Shown: in pieces, positions 55,936 through 64,000 of the stretch
Layout: the number at the start of each line of letters is the position of its first letter
Numbering within the stretch: position 1 is the stretch's first letter
Assembly: GCF_024347635.1 (NCBI RefSeq)
Contig: NZ_AP025510.1
Location: forward strand, 1,922,001 to 1,986,000
DNA from: Vibrio tasmaniensis
GTDB lineage: Bacteria; Pseudomonadota; Gammaproteobacteria; Enterobacterales; Vibrionaceae
Direction: 5' to 3'
Length of the DNA stretch: 64,000 nt
Notes under the pieces: model-generated
The model's database searches: none
Seen by the model: only the letters and a program-made list of their open reading frames with translations
What the model was told of the DNA's origin: nothing
Made by a program: the position numbers and the translations under genes

Positions 55936-57838
55936 ACTGTGCAGCCTTATCAGTTTTCTTTTTACGATGAGTCAATGAGAGTAAAGCGCCGATAATGGAG
56001 AACAACCCGCCAAACCAGATCCAGCGCGCATACGCCTTGTATTGAACACGAAATGCGTAAGCGGTAGCGTCAACTTTCTCACCCATGGTGATATACACAT
56101 CGCCATGCCAGAACCATTTCATTGCGGGCTCGCTCATGTTCATCACTCGAACTTGATAATGTCTTCTTTCAGGTGTAATGGAAAAACTTTGCTCACCAGT
56201 TTCTAGCTTAAGTATCGCCTTCTCTGCGGTAAAATTTGAGGCGACATAAAGCTCAGTATCCCGATGAGAAAGCGTCCAATCCATGAACTCTACTTGTGTA
56301 CCTGGGCTTAGTTTATAGCTGCGCTCAAACGAGTGATAGCTATTCATTGCAGCACCTACGGCGAGTATCGCAACCCCGACATGAGCAAAAGTCATCACCC
56401 AGACTTTGCGTTGGAACTTAGAGCTGCGCGTCACCACTAAGCCATAAACATGGGTCAGTAACACCCAGAACGCGAGCCCCCAAGTAATAACAACCATCAC
56501 TTGTGCTTGCGCCGGTTCTACTTGCCAAAAATAACAAGCGTAACCCAATACCAACGACACCAGAGCTAAGGATGAAATAACACCTTTAGTCGCTTGAGGT
56601 TTAATACTCAGCAAAGGGGCTAAGCCGACGACGGCTAACGCAAGCAAAGCCAAAGGTGCAATCAACAGATTAAAGTAAGGCGCACCTACCGATATGTTCC
56701 CCAACCCAAGCAGTTCAAAGACCATTGGATAAAACGTACCGAACACCACGACAGCAGTTGCGAGAACAAAAATAAGCACCGTAACTAAACTCAAAAAGCT
56801 CTTACTGGCGAAGCTGGTAATCGGGCTTGATTCAAAAGACTCCCCTCTGACGATAAGCAGAGAAAATGAGCTCACGAGCACCAACACTAATATAAGTAGC
56901 AGTGCGATACCTTTGGTTGGGTCGACGGCAAAAGCGTGTACCGATGTGAGTACGCCAGAACGAACAATAAACGTGCCTAAGATACTCAGGCAAAACGTAA
57001 TGAAAGCAAGGCTGAGAGACCATTTCAGGAGCTGTTGTTTGCCCTTAGCGACGCCTAAGCTATGCAGCAAGGCGGTCGAAGTAAGCCACGGCAACAAGCT
57101 GGCATTTTCAACAGGATCCCAGAACCACCAGCCGCCCCAGCCTAATTCGTAATACGCCCACCAAGAGCCAAGAATGATCCCTGCGGTTAGAAAGATCCAA
57201 GCAACTAGACACCAACTGCGACAATGGGCAACCCAATCAAACTCAATAGGATCAACCAGCAAAGCGGCAACTGCAAATGCCAGCACCACAGAAAAGCCGA
57301 CATAGCCAAGGTAAAGTAATGGAGGGTGAAAGATCAGGCCGACGTCTTGCAACATTGGGTTAAGGTCACGCCCTTCTAGCGACAAGATCGAATTCATTTC
57401 AAATGGGTTTGATGCGAATAAGGTGAACCAAGCAAATATCGCGAGCAGTAAATTCATTACCCACAACACACGGCTTTGGTATTCATTCGAATAGTGTTTT
57501 TGTAAGGCAATAACGCCAGACCAGACGCTGATCGTCAGTACCCAAAACAACAAGGAACCTTCATGTCCTGCCCATACGGCCGCAAGCTTAAAAAATGAGG
57601 GTAATTGAGTATTTGAATGTTCAGCGACATAGAGGATAGAGAAGTCATCACTGACAAATGCATAGCCAAGCAATGCGACAGAAGTGAGAGAAAACAGTGC
57701 GCTTGAAAGAGAGAAACTGCGGATTAAAGTTATATTTTGCGTCCGTTTGTTTAGCATTTGATAAAACGAATGCACACCAATAATGCTACTGAGTACAGCA
57801 ACCAACACTAAACTAAACAGCCCCAAAGAACCGACCAT
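55916..57838 (-). CDS. nrfE: NrfE, CcmF-type haem lyase subunit
   Basis: A 640-residue integral membrane protein with about 14-15 membrane segments. The haem-handling WWD motif is GWGGWWFWDPVENASL, with flanking conserved His residues in GHEGSLLFW and PLLYLGY. It is the core of the haem lyase that serves NrfA. GAGG lies four to five bases before the ATG. The next gene upstream, nrfD, ends 123 bp away. Confidence 0.94.
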   Translation of the reverse strand: MVGSLGLFSLVLVAVLSSIIGVHSFYQMLNKRTQNITLIRSFSLSSALFSLTSVALLGYAFVSDDFSILYVAEHSNTQLPSFFKLAAVWAGHEGSLLFWVLTISVWSGVIALQKHYSNEYQSRVLWVMNLLLAIFAWFTLFASNPFEMNSILSLEGRDLNPMLQDVGLIFHPPLLYLGYVGFSVVLAFAVAALLVDPIEFDWVAHCRSWCLVAWIFLTAGIILGSWWAYYELGWGGWWFWDPVENASLLPWLTSTALLHSLGVAKGKQQLLKWSLSLAFITFCLSILGTFIVRSGVLTSVHAFAVDPTKGIALLLILVLVLVSSFSLLIVRGESFESSPITSFASKSFLSLVTVLIFVLATAVVVFGTFYPMVFELLGLGNISVGAPYFNLLIAPLALLALAVVGLAPLLSIKPQATKGVISSLALVSLVLGYACYFWQVEPAQAQVMVVITWGLAFWVLLTHVYGLVVTRSSKFQRKVWVMTFAHVGVAILAVGAAMNSYHSFERSYKLSPGTQVEFMDWTLSHRDTELYVASNFTAEKAILKLETGEQSFSITPERRHYQVRVMNMSEPAMKWFWHGDVYITMGEKVDATAYAFRVQYKAYARWIWFGGLFSIIGALLSLTHRKKKTDKAAQYAYQRS

Positions 57839-57961
57839 ATCACCTCAATAAGGCTCCGCTAGAGCAGAGCCAAGTTAAACGTTTATTTGCTTATATTATT
57901 CCAATAAACAGTGCCTAGTAAGCAGATGTTCAGTATCCAACATCTGCTCACTTGAGCAAAA

Positions 57962-58936
57962 TTAAGCTATCGTTAACTGCCCTGCATAAAGAACAAAAGT
58001 TCGCAGCATTAATACGCCCATTAGGCTTAGCGAAGTCACGGAGAAAATATACATCGAGCTATGGCGAATTGAAGTTGGTGTAACGGCATTCAGCAACAAC
58101 GGTAAAACCATGCCCACACCGATGACGCCATACCAGAACCAACTTGCCCAGAAGCCACTGCCAATTGCGTTCCATACTGCTTGTTCACTTTGACCACCAG
58201 CGAAGATAAGCCCAGTAAAGAAAGTAATAAGAACAAACAGCTCAAACATCACAACCGGACGTTCAAATCCATGTATCCAAGATATACTCGGACTGTGTGG
58301 CGATTCTTTAAAGACCAACACACCAAATAAAATACACGCCGCCGCTCCCGAAGATAAGCTCGAGAATAAGAACAAAATCGGCAACACTGGGTTATTCAAT
58401 AGTGGGAAAGTATTTAAAGCTGACAACAAAAATCCGGTATAAGCGGCAAGCATAAGAGCAAGAACTGCTAAGAATATTTCCAGAGCATTCTCAAACACTT
58501 CTATTTTGCCAATCCAATTACCGACAAAATCAAGTCGCCCTTTTAACCATTCTTGATCATTCAAGAACACGACGATTTGATTTCTAAATATAATGCCGAT
58601 CCAAAGAAATAAGATCACCATATACACTTGGAATAAGATCACACCCATCGACATCACAGACGTTGGATTATAGAAGATCATGATCTTCCAAAAGGATAAC
58701 GGTTTTGTCAGGTGGAAAACCAAGATCAGCAGACCTGAAATGATCCCAAATGGCGCAAGAAAAGCTGTCGCCTTTAACACACCATTATGAGCAGGATCGC
58801 CTTCAATAACCTTGCGCTTAAGGTAAATGGAGATCATTACGGCACCCGCCGACATCCCCGCGAGGAATAAATAGATTGCTATAATCCAGTCCCATACCAC
58901 GGTACCAGACTGAAAAGCTGCGTCCCATGCACTCAT
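57962..58936 (-). CDS. nrfD: NrfD, membrane quinol-oxidising subunit
   Basis: A 324-residue polysulfide-reductase-type membrane protein with eight to nine membrane segments and no haem. It takes electrons from menaquinol and passes them to NrfC. The ATG at 58936 is favoured because GGAG lies eight bases upstream, whereas the TTG at 58942 does not fit. nrfC ends two bases before it. Confidence 0.93.
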   Translation of the reverse strand: MSAWDAAFQSGTVVWDWIIAIYLFLAGMSAGAVMISIYLKRKVIEGDPAHNGVLKATAFLAPFGIISGLLILVFHLTKPLSFWKIMIFYNPTSVMSMGVILFQVYMVILFLWIGIIFRNQIVVFLNDQEWLKGRLDFVGNWIGKIEVFENALEIFLAVLALMLAAYTGFLLSALNTFPLLNNPVLPILFLFSSLSSGAAACILFGVLVFKESPHSPSISWIHGFERPVVMFELFVLITFFTGLIFAGGQSEQAVWNAIGSGFWASWFWYGVIGVGMVLPLLLNAVTPTSIRHSSMYIFSVTSLSLMGVLMLRTFVLYAGQLTIA

Positions 58937-58938
58937 AA

Positions 58939-59625
58939 TCAAATCTCCCCTTTTTGGTGTGGCACTTTATAGAGTTTTGGTTGAGTGCCTAGATAGGCTT
59001 TATCTCTGTAAACCACCTCGGATTGAAGTACTTGGTTTATCTCACTCTTAGGGTCATTTAAATCGCCGAATGTCAGCGCTTTGGTTGGGCAAGATTCGAC
59101 ACAAGCAGGCAACTTCCCTTGTGCTAGATTGGTATCACGACAGAAGTTACATTTATCGGCTGACTTGTTCTCTGGATGGAAAAAGCGCACTTGATATGGG
59201 CACGCTAGCAAACAGTAACCACAACCGACACACTTCTCTTGATGAACGTCGACAATGCCCGTTTTTTCATCTTTGTAGGCAGCACCTGTTGGGCAAACCA
59301 TGACACACGGCGCGTTATCACAATGTTGGCAAGAGTTACGAGTAAAACGGTAATCAACATTTGGATATTCGCCTTGGGGTTCGCTCTTAATAATTTCTAA
59401 GCGCGACACGCCTTCAGGTACTTTATTCACTTCACGACATGCTTCTGTACAAGCAGTACAACCAATACACGCGGTTTCGTCATGAATCATTCCATAACGT
59501 TTAGCACCGTCTTCTTGAACATTGGCCAACGTTTTACGACTTGTCACCGCCGCAGTTCCCGCTACACCCGTGGTAAAAATAACGGCACCAGCGCCTGCTA
59601 AAAAGTTTCTTCTTGAGCAGCTCAT
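58939..59625 (-). CDS. nrfC: NrfC, 4 x [4Fe-4S] ferredoxin subunit
   Basis: A 228-residue periplasmic iron-sulfur protein with a Tat signal (CSRRNFLAGAGAVIF). Four cluster motifs are visible: CIGCTACTEAC, CQHCDNAPCVMVCP, CVGCGYCLLACP and CNFCRD with CVESCP. It transfers electrons from NrfD to NrfB. GGGGAG precedes the ATG. The stop of nrfB lies three bases upstream. Confidence 0.96.
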   Translation of the reverse strand: MSCSRRNFLAGAGAVIFTTGVAGTAAVTSRKTLANVQEDGAKRYGMIHDETACIGCTACTEACREVNKVPEGVSRLEIIKSEPQGEYPNVDYRFTRNSCQHCDNAPCVMVCPTGAAYKDEKTGIVDVHQEKCVGCGYCLLACPYQVRFFHPENKSADKCNFCRDTNLAQGKLPACVESCPTKALTFGDLNDPKSEINQVLQSEVVYRDKAYLGTQPKLYKVPHQKGEI

Positions 59626-59628
59626 AGA

Positions 59629-60213
59629 TTACTCCCCTTCTTTCTTCTGGTTGAAGTCTGAATGGCAATCCACACACAGCTTAATGGTTTGCTTTTTATC
59701 TAAGCCCAACACCTTTGCTTCAGTCGCATGAACATCATGGCAGTTTGAACACGTTAAGTTTTGCGCGTGAACATCGTGGGTCCAGCTAGCTTCACGCAGA
59801 TCATCAGGTTTGTGACAATCGATACATTGGCTATTGGCATCCAAAATTAAGCTAGGATCGAGGAAAACCGTTTCGGTTCCTGGTTGTGATTGAGCCGCGC
59901 GATACTTCACCACTTCAGGTGCACCTTCACGGTGATCGGGGCTAATTGAACTATGACAATCGGTACAATTTACTTCACGGCCAAGTAAAGCGTGTGCACT
60001 TTCACCATGTGAACCCAATACCGTTTCTTTTGAATCTTTATGGCATTGAACACACTTGTAGTCTTTGTCGCGGATTAATTCGACTTCATGTCTTGTTGAT
60101 TCTCCTACTGGCGTAACAGCAGGCTCAGCAACAGCATGAATGGAATAACCATAGAGGCAGAATGCTAGAAGGGATTTAAGCATTATGACTATGGCCAATT
60201 TAATATTGCCCAT
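59629..60213 (-). CDS. nrfB: NrfB, pentahaem cytochrome c
   Basis: A 194-residue periplasmic cytochrome with five CxxCH motifs (CVQCH, CTDCH, CIDCH, CSNCH, CVDCH), the number expected for NrfB, the electron donor to NrfA. The signal peptide is long, ending near HAVAEP; AAGGA lies close to the ATG at 60213. It heads the leftward operon nrfBCDE-(thioredoxin)-F, while nrfA is read divergently, unlike in E. coli where nrfA is first. Confidence 0.95.
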   Translation of the reverse strand: MGNIKLAIVIMLKSLLAFCLYGYSIHAVAEPAVTPVGESTRHEVELIRDKDYKCVQCHKDSKETVLGSHGESAHALLGREVNCTDCHSSISPDHREGAPEVVKYRAAQSQPGTETVFLDPSLILDANSQCIDCHKPDDLREASWTHDVHAQNLTCSNCHDVHATEAKVLGLDKKQTIKLCVDCHSDFNQKKEGE

Positions 60214-60303
60214 TTTATCCTTTCCTTATACCGGTATTATTTAACTCTCAACTAAATAATATTCCGGTTAAACAAAAGTACCCTTAAACGATATTATTAC
60301 CGC

Positions 60304-60317
60304 TTAAATGATATCAA
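60304..60317. promoter_or_regulatory. Possible FNR site on the nrfB side
   Basis: ttaaa-tgat-atcaa has one perfect and one weak FNR half site, about 90 bp upstream of the nrfB start. Confidence 0.35.
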
Positions 60318-60501
60318 TTCTTATTTTGGATAAGCCACAACGCTTTCTATAATCAGAATATACCTCTAATTAGGTAATACGAAATTTGGATGGGTTAATC
60401 TGTGAACGCAATCACCCTATTTATATCATGGTCAATTTAGGTAATTGGTTGTTATATATGATAATAATTCTCAATTGAATTTTGATGCCACTAACCACCA
60501 A

Positions 60502-60517
60502 TACCCCTTTAGGGGTA
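60502..60517. promoter_or_regulatory. NarP/NarL 7-2-7 site
   Basis: tacccct-tt-aggggta fits TACYYMT-N2-AKRRGTA at every position. It lies about 180 bp before the nrfA start. Nitrite/nitrate control by NarP is established for nrfA in related bacteria. Confidence 0.8.
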
Positions 60518-60553
60518 TATAAACTTCAACGTGATTGAAGTCACTACCGTTAA

Positions 60554-60567
60554 TTGATCTAAGACAA
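60554..60567 (+). promoter_or_regulatory. Possible FNR site on the nrfA side
   Basis: ttgat-ctaa-gacaa matches TTGAT-N4-ATCAA at eight of ten positions. Confidence 0.4.
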
Positions 60568-60694
60568 GCTATATCCAACACGTAACAAAATGTGTTTATT
60601 TATGAATTAATATAAACAGGAATTCTCCAGTTCTTAATTTGAATAGCAAACTCACAACGCTTGGTATAAGAATCAGTATATTGGAGATATCACT

Positions 60695-62125
60695 GTGAAA
60701 AAGCATTGGATACGTAATTCGGTCACAGCACTATTAATGGTTAGCGCATCACTAGCAAGCGCGACCAGTTTTGCTGCGTCTGAACAGAAAGAAATTGGCG
60801 ATCCTCGTAACGACCAGTTCGAGCAAAACCACCCAGATCAATATCATTCATGGAGACAGACTTCAGAAAGCGAAGTTATTGAAGACGCACTAAAAGAAGA
60901 TCCAAACATGGTCATCATGTGGGCTGGCTACGGCTTCGCAAAAGATTACAACAAAGCACGCGGCCACTTTTATGCCATTGACGATGTAAGACAAACACTT
61001 CGTACTGGCGGCCCAACGGACGAAAGCTCTGGCCCAATGCCAATGGCGTGTTGGAGCTGTAAGAGCCCAGACGTAGCACGTGTTATTGAAGAGCGTGGCG
61101 AAGATGGTTACTTTGAAGGTAAATGGGCGCGTCTTGGCAACGAGATCATTAACCCTATTGGCTGTTCAGACTGCCACGACACCCAAAGTGAAGGCTTTAA
61201 GAATGGTGAGCCAGCACTGAAGGTGACTCGTCCTTATGTTGAACGTGCATTTGAAACGATTGGTAAAAAGTTTGATGAGCAAAGCCGCTTAGACCAACAA
61301 GCTTCTGTTTGTGCTCAGTGCCACGTGGAATACTACTTCACAGGGCCAACCAAAGGTGTGAAATTCCCTTGGGACCAAGGTACAACCGTTGGCGACATGG
61401 AACGTTACTATGATGCAATCAACTTTAAAGATTGGACGCATAAAGTATCGAAAGCACCCATGCTGAAAGCACAGCACCCAGGCTTCGAAACATGGCGCGA
61501 AGGCATCCACGGTAAGAACAAAGTCGTTTGTGCTGATTGTCATATGCCGAAAGTGACCAAAGAAGATGGCACCGTTTATACCGACCATAAAGTGGGTAAC
61601 CCATTCGACCGCTTCGAAGATACGTGTGCAAACTGCCACACTCAATCGAAAGAAACCATGCGTAACATCGTATCAAGCCGTAAAGCGCAAGTACTGAACA
61701 TGAAGCTGACAGCAGAGAAACAAATCGTTGCTGCTCACTTTGAAGCAGGCGCAGCATGGGAAGCGGGTGCGACAGAGCAAGAGATGGAACCTATCCTACT
61801 CGATATCCGTCACGCTCAATGGCGCTGGGACTACGCTATCGCGTCTCACGGTATTCACATGCACGCGCCTGAGATCGCTCTAGAAGTGCTTGGTACTGCC
61901 GTTGACCGCGCCGCCGATGCTCGTACTAAGATTGTTCGTCTACTGGCGAAGAAAGGCATCACCGATCCAATCGAGATTCCAAATATCTCGACAAAAGAAG
62001 CGGCTCAAAAAGCGCTTGGAATGGACATGGATAAGATGAACGCAGAGAAACAGCACTTCTTAGACACGGTTGTTCCAAAATGGGAAGAGCAAGCTGAAAA
62101 GCGTGAAGCCAACTACGAATACTAG
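60695..62125 (+). CDS. nrfA: NrfA, ammonia-forming cytochrome c nitrite reductase
   Basis: A 476-residue periplasmic pentahaem enzyme that reduces nitrite to ammonium with six electrons. The signal peptide ends near TSFAAS. Haem motifs: the catalytic CWSCK (near 122), then CSDCH, CAQCH, CADCH and CANCH. The Lys of CxxCK binds the active-site iron and needs the NrfEFG lyase, which is encoded alongside. The start is a GTG with GGAG eight bases upstream. The calcium-site and active-site segments [10 protein letters not shown] and [13 protein letters not shown] are intact. Confidence 0.97.
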   Translation: MKKHWIRNSVTALLMVSASLASATSFAASEQKEIGDPRNDQFEQNHPDQYHSWRQTSESEVIEDALKEDPNMVIMWAGYGFAKDYNKARGHFYAIDDVRQTLRTGGPTDESSGPMPMACWSCKSPDVARVIEERGEDGYFEGKWARLGNEIINPIGCSDCHDTQSEGFKNGEPALKVTRPYVERAFETIGKKFDEQSRLDQQASVCAQCHVEYYFTGPTKGVKFPWDQGTTVGDMERYYDAINFKDWTHKVSKAPMLKAQHPGFETWREGIHGKNKVVCADCHMPKVTKEDGTVYTDHKVGNPFDRFEDTCANCHTQSKETMRNIVSSRKAQVLNMKLTAEKQIVAAHFEAGAAWEAGATEQEMEPILLDIRHAQWRWDYAIASHGIHMHAPEIALEVLGTAVDRAADARTKIVRLLAKKGITDPIEIPNISTKEAAQKALGMDMDKMNAEKQHFLDTVVPKWEEQAEKREANYEY

Positions 62126-62150
62126 TTTCTTCCATTAGACCATTAAGTAA

Positions 62151-62187
62151 AAACCAGTCACACTATTGTTGTGTGGCTGGTTTTTTT
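62151..62187 (+). terminator. nrfA terminator
   Basis: A 13-bp stem with one mismatch (aaaccagtcacac / gtgtggctggttt) followed by seven T residues, 25 bp after the stop. Confidence 0.9.
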
Positions 62188-62252
62188 AGGTTTTGGGGGA
62201 ATACACATCAATATCGCCGCCCCGATCCACTCGCCAATTCAAGGGATAAACA

Positions 62253-62597
62253 ATGAAAATCTTACTTTCGCTTTCGGCATTATGTATTGCACTACTCAGT
62301 TCAAGCGTTCACGCATCTGAGCGTGCTGAGACAGGGTGGGAATTAATAGAGAAAGGCGCATTATTGGTTGATGTCAGAACACCTGCAGAGTTCGAACAAG
62401 GGCATCTAGACAACGCCATCAACTACCCTCTTTCTGAAGTGGCTACTCACTTTGCTAAGATAGATAAAGACCAGCCCATCGTGTTGTATTGCCGCAGTGG
62501 CAATCGTTCAGGGCAAGCTTATCAATTCTTGCACGCTCAAGGGTTTACTCAAATCCACAATGCTGGTGGCTTAATCGAAATGCAGGAAAACCAATAG
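62253..62597 (+). CDS. Periplasmic rhodanese-like sulfurtransferase
   Basis: A 114-residue single-domain rhodanese with a signal peptide (MKILLSLSALCIALLSSSVHA). The domain has LLVDVRTPAEFEQGHLDNAIN and the active-site loop VLYCRSGNRSGQA with the catalytic Cys. It resembles periplasmic PspE. AGGGAT precedes the ATG. It lies between nrfA and nrfG, but nrfA's terminator separates it, so a direct nrf role is not implied. Confidence 0.92.
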   Translation: MKILLSLSALCIALLSSSVHASERAETGWELIEKGALLVDVRTPAEFEQGHLDNAINYPLSEVATHFAKIDKDQPIVLYCRSGNRSGQAYQFLHAQGFTQIHNAGGLIEMQENQ

Positions 62598-62648
62598 TCT
62601 TAGAGATGAGAGCTTAAGTAAGGTCGCCTCTTTAGCAATTAGCCAAGC

Positions 62649-63278
62649 TTAACGGATCATCTGTTTGGCTTGGTTGATCGAATGAATAATAGAGACACGA
62701 TCAATGCCCTTCTGGTTGGAATCTAAGATTTGAGTCCACGCATCGATCGCTTGTTGATAGCGCATGCTGATGAAGTGATCGGTCGCAATCAACATCAATG
62801 CCGTACGATCATTGGGATCAAGCTGCATGGAGTGCTCCAACAACGCATTAACATCATCACTCATCGCTTGAGAGCTAAGATAATAAAGTGCTGTTGCTTT
62901 GGCAGCATAGAGGCCAGAAGGCGCTTGAGGATCTAAGCGAATCGCATAATCGTAGCAAGTGAACGCTGCATCAAACTCCCCTCTCTGCATGTACACACCA
63001 CCAAGCTTAAACCACAAGTCGGATTGATTCGGGTCTTGTTTGAGGCTTTGTTGAAGCTCATCTTCGAAATCTGTCGCCGTGTAGTTATTGCTATCATCCA
63101 AAGGAAGTTGAGGTAACTCTTGTTTCAGTTGAGACCAGACCGTAACACTGAGAAGCACTGCAATAAGTGATACGAGAATATTACCTTTGAGGTTACTGTT
63201 ATTTTTACTCGCGGCAATAACAACCACAACTAGAAAGAAGCTCATCAATATCAACGCTACAAGTAACCACATGTCCAT
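62649..63278 (-). CDS. nrfG: NrfG-like TPR protein of cytochrome c maturation
   Basis: A 209-residue protein with two N-terminal membrane segments (about residues 4-24 and 32-48) and a TPR domain (DLWFKLGGVYMQRGEFDAAFTCYDYAIRLD and ATDHFISMRYQQAIDAWTQIL). NrfG/CcmI proteins hold the C-terminus of the apocytochrome for haem attachment. The call rests on the TPR layout and on its place beside nrfA. It is read convergent to the rhodanese gene. Confidence 0.82.
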   Translation of the reverse strand: MDMWLLVALILMSFFLVVVVIAASKNNSNLKGNILVSLIAVLLSVTVWSQLKQELPQLPLDDSNNYTATDFEDELQQSLKQDPNQSDLWFKLGGVYMQRGEFDAAFTCYDYAIRLDPQAPSGLYAAKATALYYLSSQAMSDDVNALLEHSMQLDPNDRTALMLIATDHFISMRYQQAIDAWTQILDSNQKGIDRVSIIHSINQAKQMIR

Positions 63279-63392
63279 CTCACTTCCCTTTTGTTTAGCT
63301 CTATCTACTACTTTATCGTTTTTGTGTTATCTCGTTATTGATCAAAGTTTAGCGTTCGAGATTTAGTACTCAAAGTTTCCCAAAAACAAGAT

Positions 63393-63462
63393 CTAAGCAC
63401 TAAGCACTAAGCACTAAGCACTAAGCACTAAGCACTAAGCACTAAGCACTAAGCACTAAGCA
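63393..63462. repeat. Tandem repeat, 10 x 7 bp (CTAAGCA)
   Basis: Ten perfect head-to-tail copies, 36 bp beyond the gyrA terminator and upstream of nrfG. Confidence 0.97.
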
Positions 63463-63498
63463 AAATGATCGGAATAATAAAAAACGATAGGCAATAAA

Positions 63499-63522
63499 AA
63501 ACCGAGCACTTAGGCTCGGTTT
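63499..63522 (-). terminator. gyrA terminator
   Basis: A perfect 9-bp stem aaaccgagc / gctcggttt, loop acttag, with a T tract on the minus strand, 38 bp after the gyrA stop. Confidence 0.9.
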
Positions 63523-63559
63523 TTTCATTGGTAAGCTTAATTACTTAACGTAATCGAGA

Positions 63560-64000
63560 TTACTCAGTGTCTTGCTCGCTATCACTTTCAGAGTCAGAAG
63601 CATCAGATGCTTGCTCTTCACTTGATTCAGAAACAACAGCCGTTTCAGCGTTTACTGCGTCAGCATTTGCTTCTTCAGCTTCTTCGCCTTCAACAATCTC
63701 AGCTTCTTCTACTTCGTCGATACGTTGTAGACCTACAACATTCTCGTCTTCAGCAGTACGAATCAGTGTTACACCTTGAGTGTTACGACCAACTTGGCTT
63801 ACTTCCGCTACGCGAGTACGTACTAATGTACCTGCGTCGGTGATCATCATCATTTCATCGCCTTCTTCAACCTGAACAGCACCAACTACTGGGCCATTAC
63901 GATCAGAGACTTTGATAGATACTACACCTTGCGTTGCACGGCCTTTCGTTGGGTATTCAGCCAGCTCAGTACGCTTACCGTAACCGTTTTGAGTCACAGT
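63560..64000 (-). CDS. gyrA: DNA gyrase subunit A, C-terminal part (5' end outside window)
   Basis: The last 147 or so codons of gyrA. The final blade of the C-terminal beta-pinwheel is visible ([24 protein letters not shown], then [28 protein letters not shown]). An acidic tail of about 50 residues rich in Glu, Ala, Ser and Asp follows; such tails modulate DNA wrapping in E. coli GyrA, but this one is longer and more Ser/Asp-rich. The frame is open to the window edge. Confidence 0.96.
   Translation of the reverse strand, partial: TVTQNGYGKRTELAEYPTKGRATQGVVSIKVSDRNGPVVGAVQVEEGDEMMMITDAGTLVRTRVAEVSQVGRNTQGVTLIRTAEDENVVGLQRIDEVEEAEIVEGEEAEEANADAVNAETAVVSESSEEQASDASDSESDSEQDTE

Larger units (their letters stand above)
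60214..60694. other. Divergent nrfB/nrfA control region
   Basis: 481 bases with no ORF. It holds a perfect NarL/NarP-type 7-2-7 site (60502-60517) and two FNR-like sites (60304-60317, 60554-60567). The region is AT-rich. Confidence 0.7.

Overview
The window looks like a chromosomal segment of a marine Vibrio, probably of the V. splendidus type. The evidence is a partial gyrA, a complete nrf cytochrome c nitrite reductase locus, many typical Vibrio housekeeping genes, and a chromosomal integron with Vibrio-type attC sites. The species is inferred, not read from a marker gene.

Layout. 1-4.6 kb: the end of a PhoP/PhoQ-like two-component pair, a VOC protein, a DedA-LssY membrane protein and a family 2 glycosyltransferase. 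4.9-5.2 kb: rplY (ribosomal protein L25). 5.46-18.8 kb: a compact chromosomal integron. intI is at 17808-18782 on the plus strand, attI lies at 17597 and just beyond, and about ten cassettes run leftward with their genes mostly on the minus strand. Cassette borders can be set to the base because each cassette start is complementary to the R'' box of its own attC. Cassettes encode a probable ADP-ribosyltransferase, a small protein of unknown function, a reverse transcriptase with its own promoter and a terminator-ended leader RNA, a secreted HExxH protein, a PD-(D/E)xK-like nuclease, a lipoprotein and others. The array has been hit by an IS91-like element carrying a tyrosine recombinase, an IS1111-group element, an IS110-group element and two IS remnants, all within or at attC sites.

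18.9-22.6 kb: cytochrome P450, DUF3465, DUF2805-like, a small protein and a BLUF photoreceptor. 22.7-32.2 kb: two divergent iron-stress operons, nrdHIEF (manganese ribonucleotide reductase) and sufABCDSE (Fe-S assembly), with two Fur boxes between them. 32.3-38 kb: a chemoreceptor and two BCCT transporters. 38-43.4 kb: a NarL-type two-component system beside a DctPQM TRAP transporter for probable 2-oxo acids. 44-48.5 kb: an H1-like basic protein, DUF2982, and a ycbL-ycbK-ycbB-like group. 48.6-53.7 kb: a Fur-associated periplasmic iron group (two imelysins, a dihaem DUF1111 protein, DUF1513). 53.8 kb: ribA. 54.9-63.3 kb: nrfFX-E-D-C-B, divergent nrfA, a rhodanese and an nrfG-like TPR protein, with a perfect NarP-type 7-2-7 site upstream of nrfA. 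The right edge is the 3' part of gyrA.

The strongest candidate for something undescribed is the reverse transcriptase cassette (11979-13812). A consensus-like promoter drives a leader of about 170 nt with nested pairings that ends in a perfect intrinsic terminator placed directly before the ribosome binding site of the RT. This is the layout of RT systems with a dedicated non-coding RNA, but the RT lacks recognisable retron or group II intron hallmarks. A second genome-wide oddity is a series of intergenic tandem repeats, each different in sequence but all with a period of 7-9 bp.
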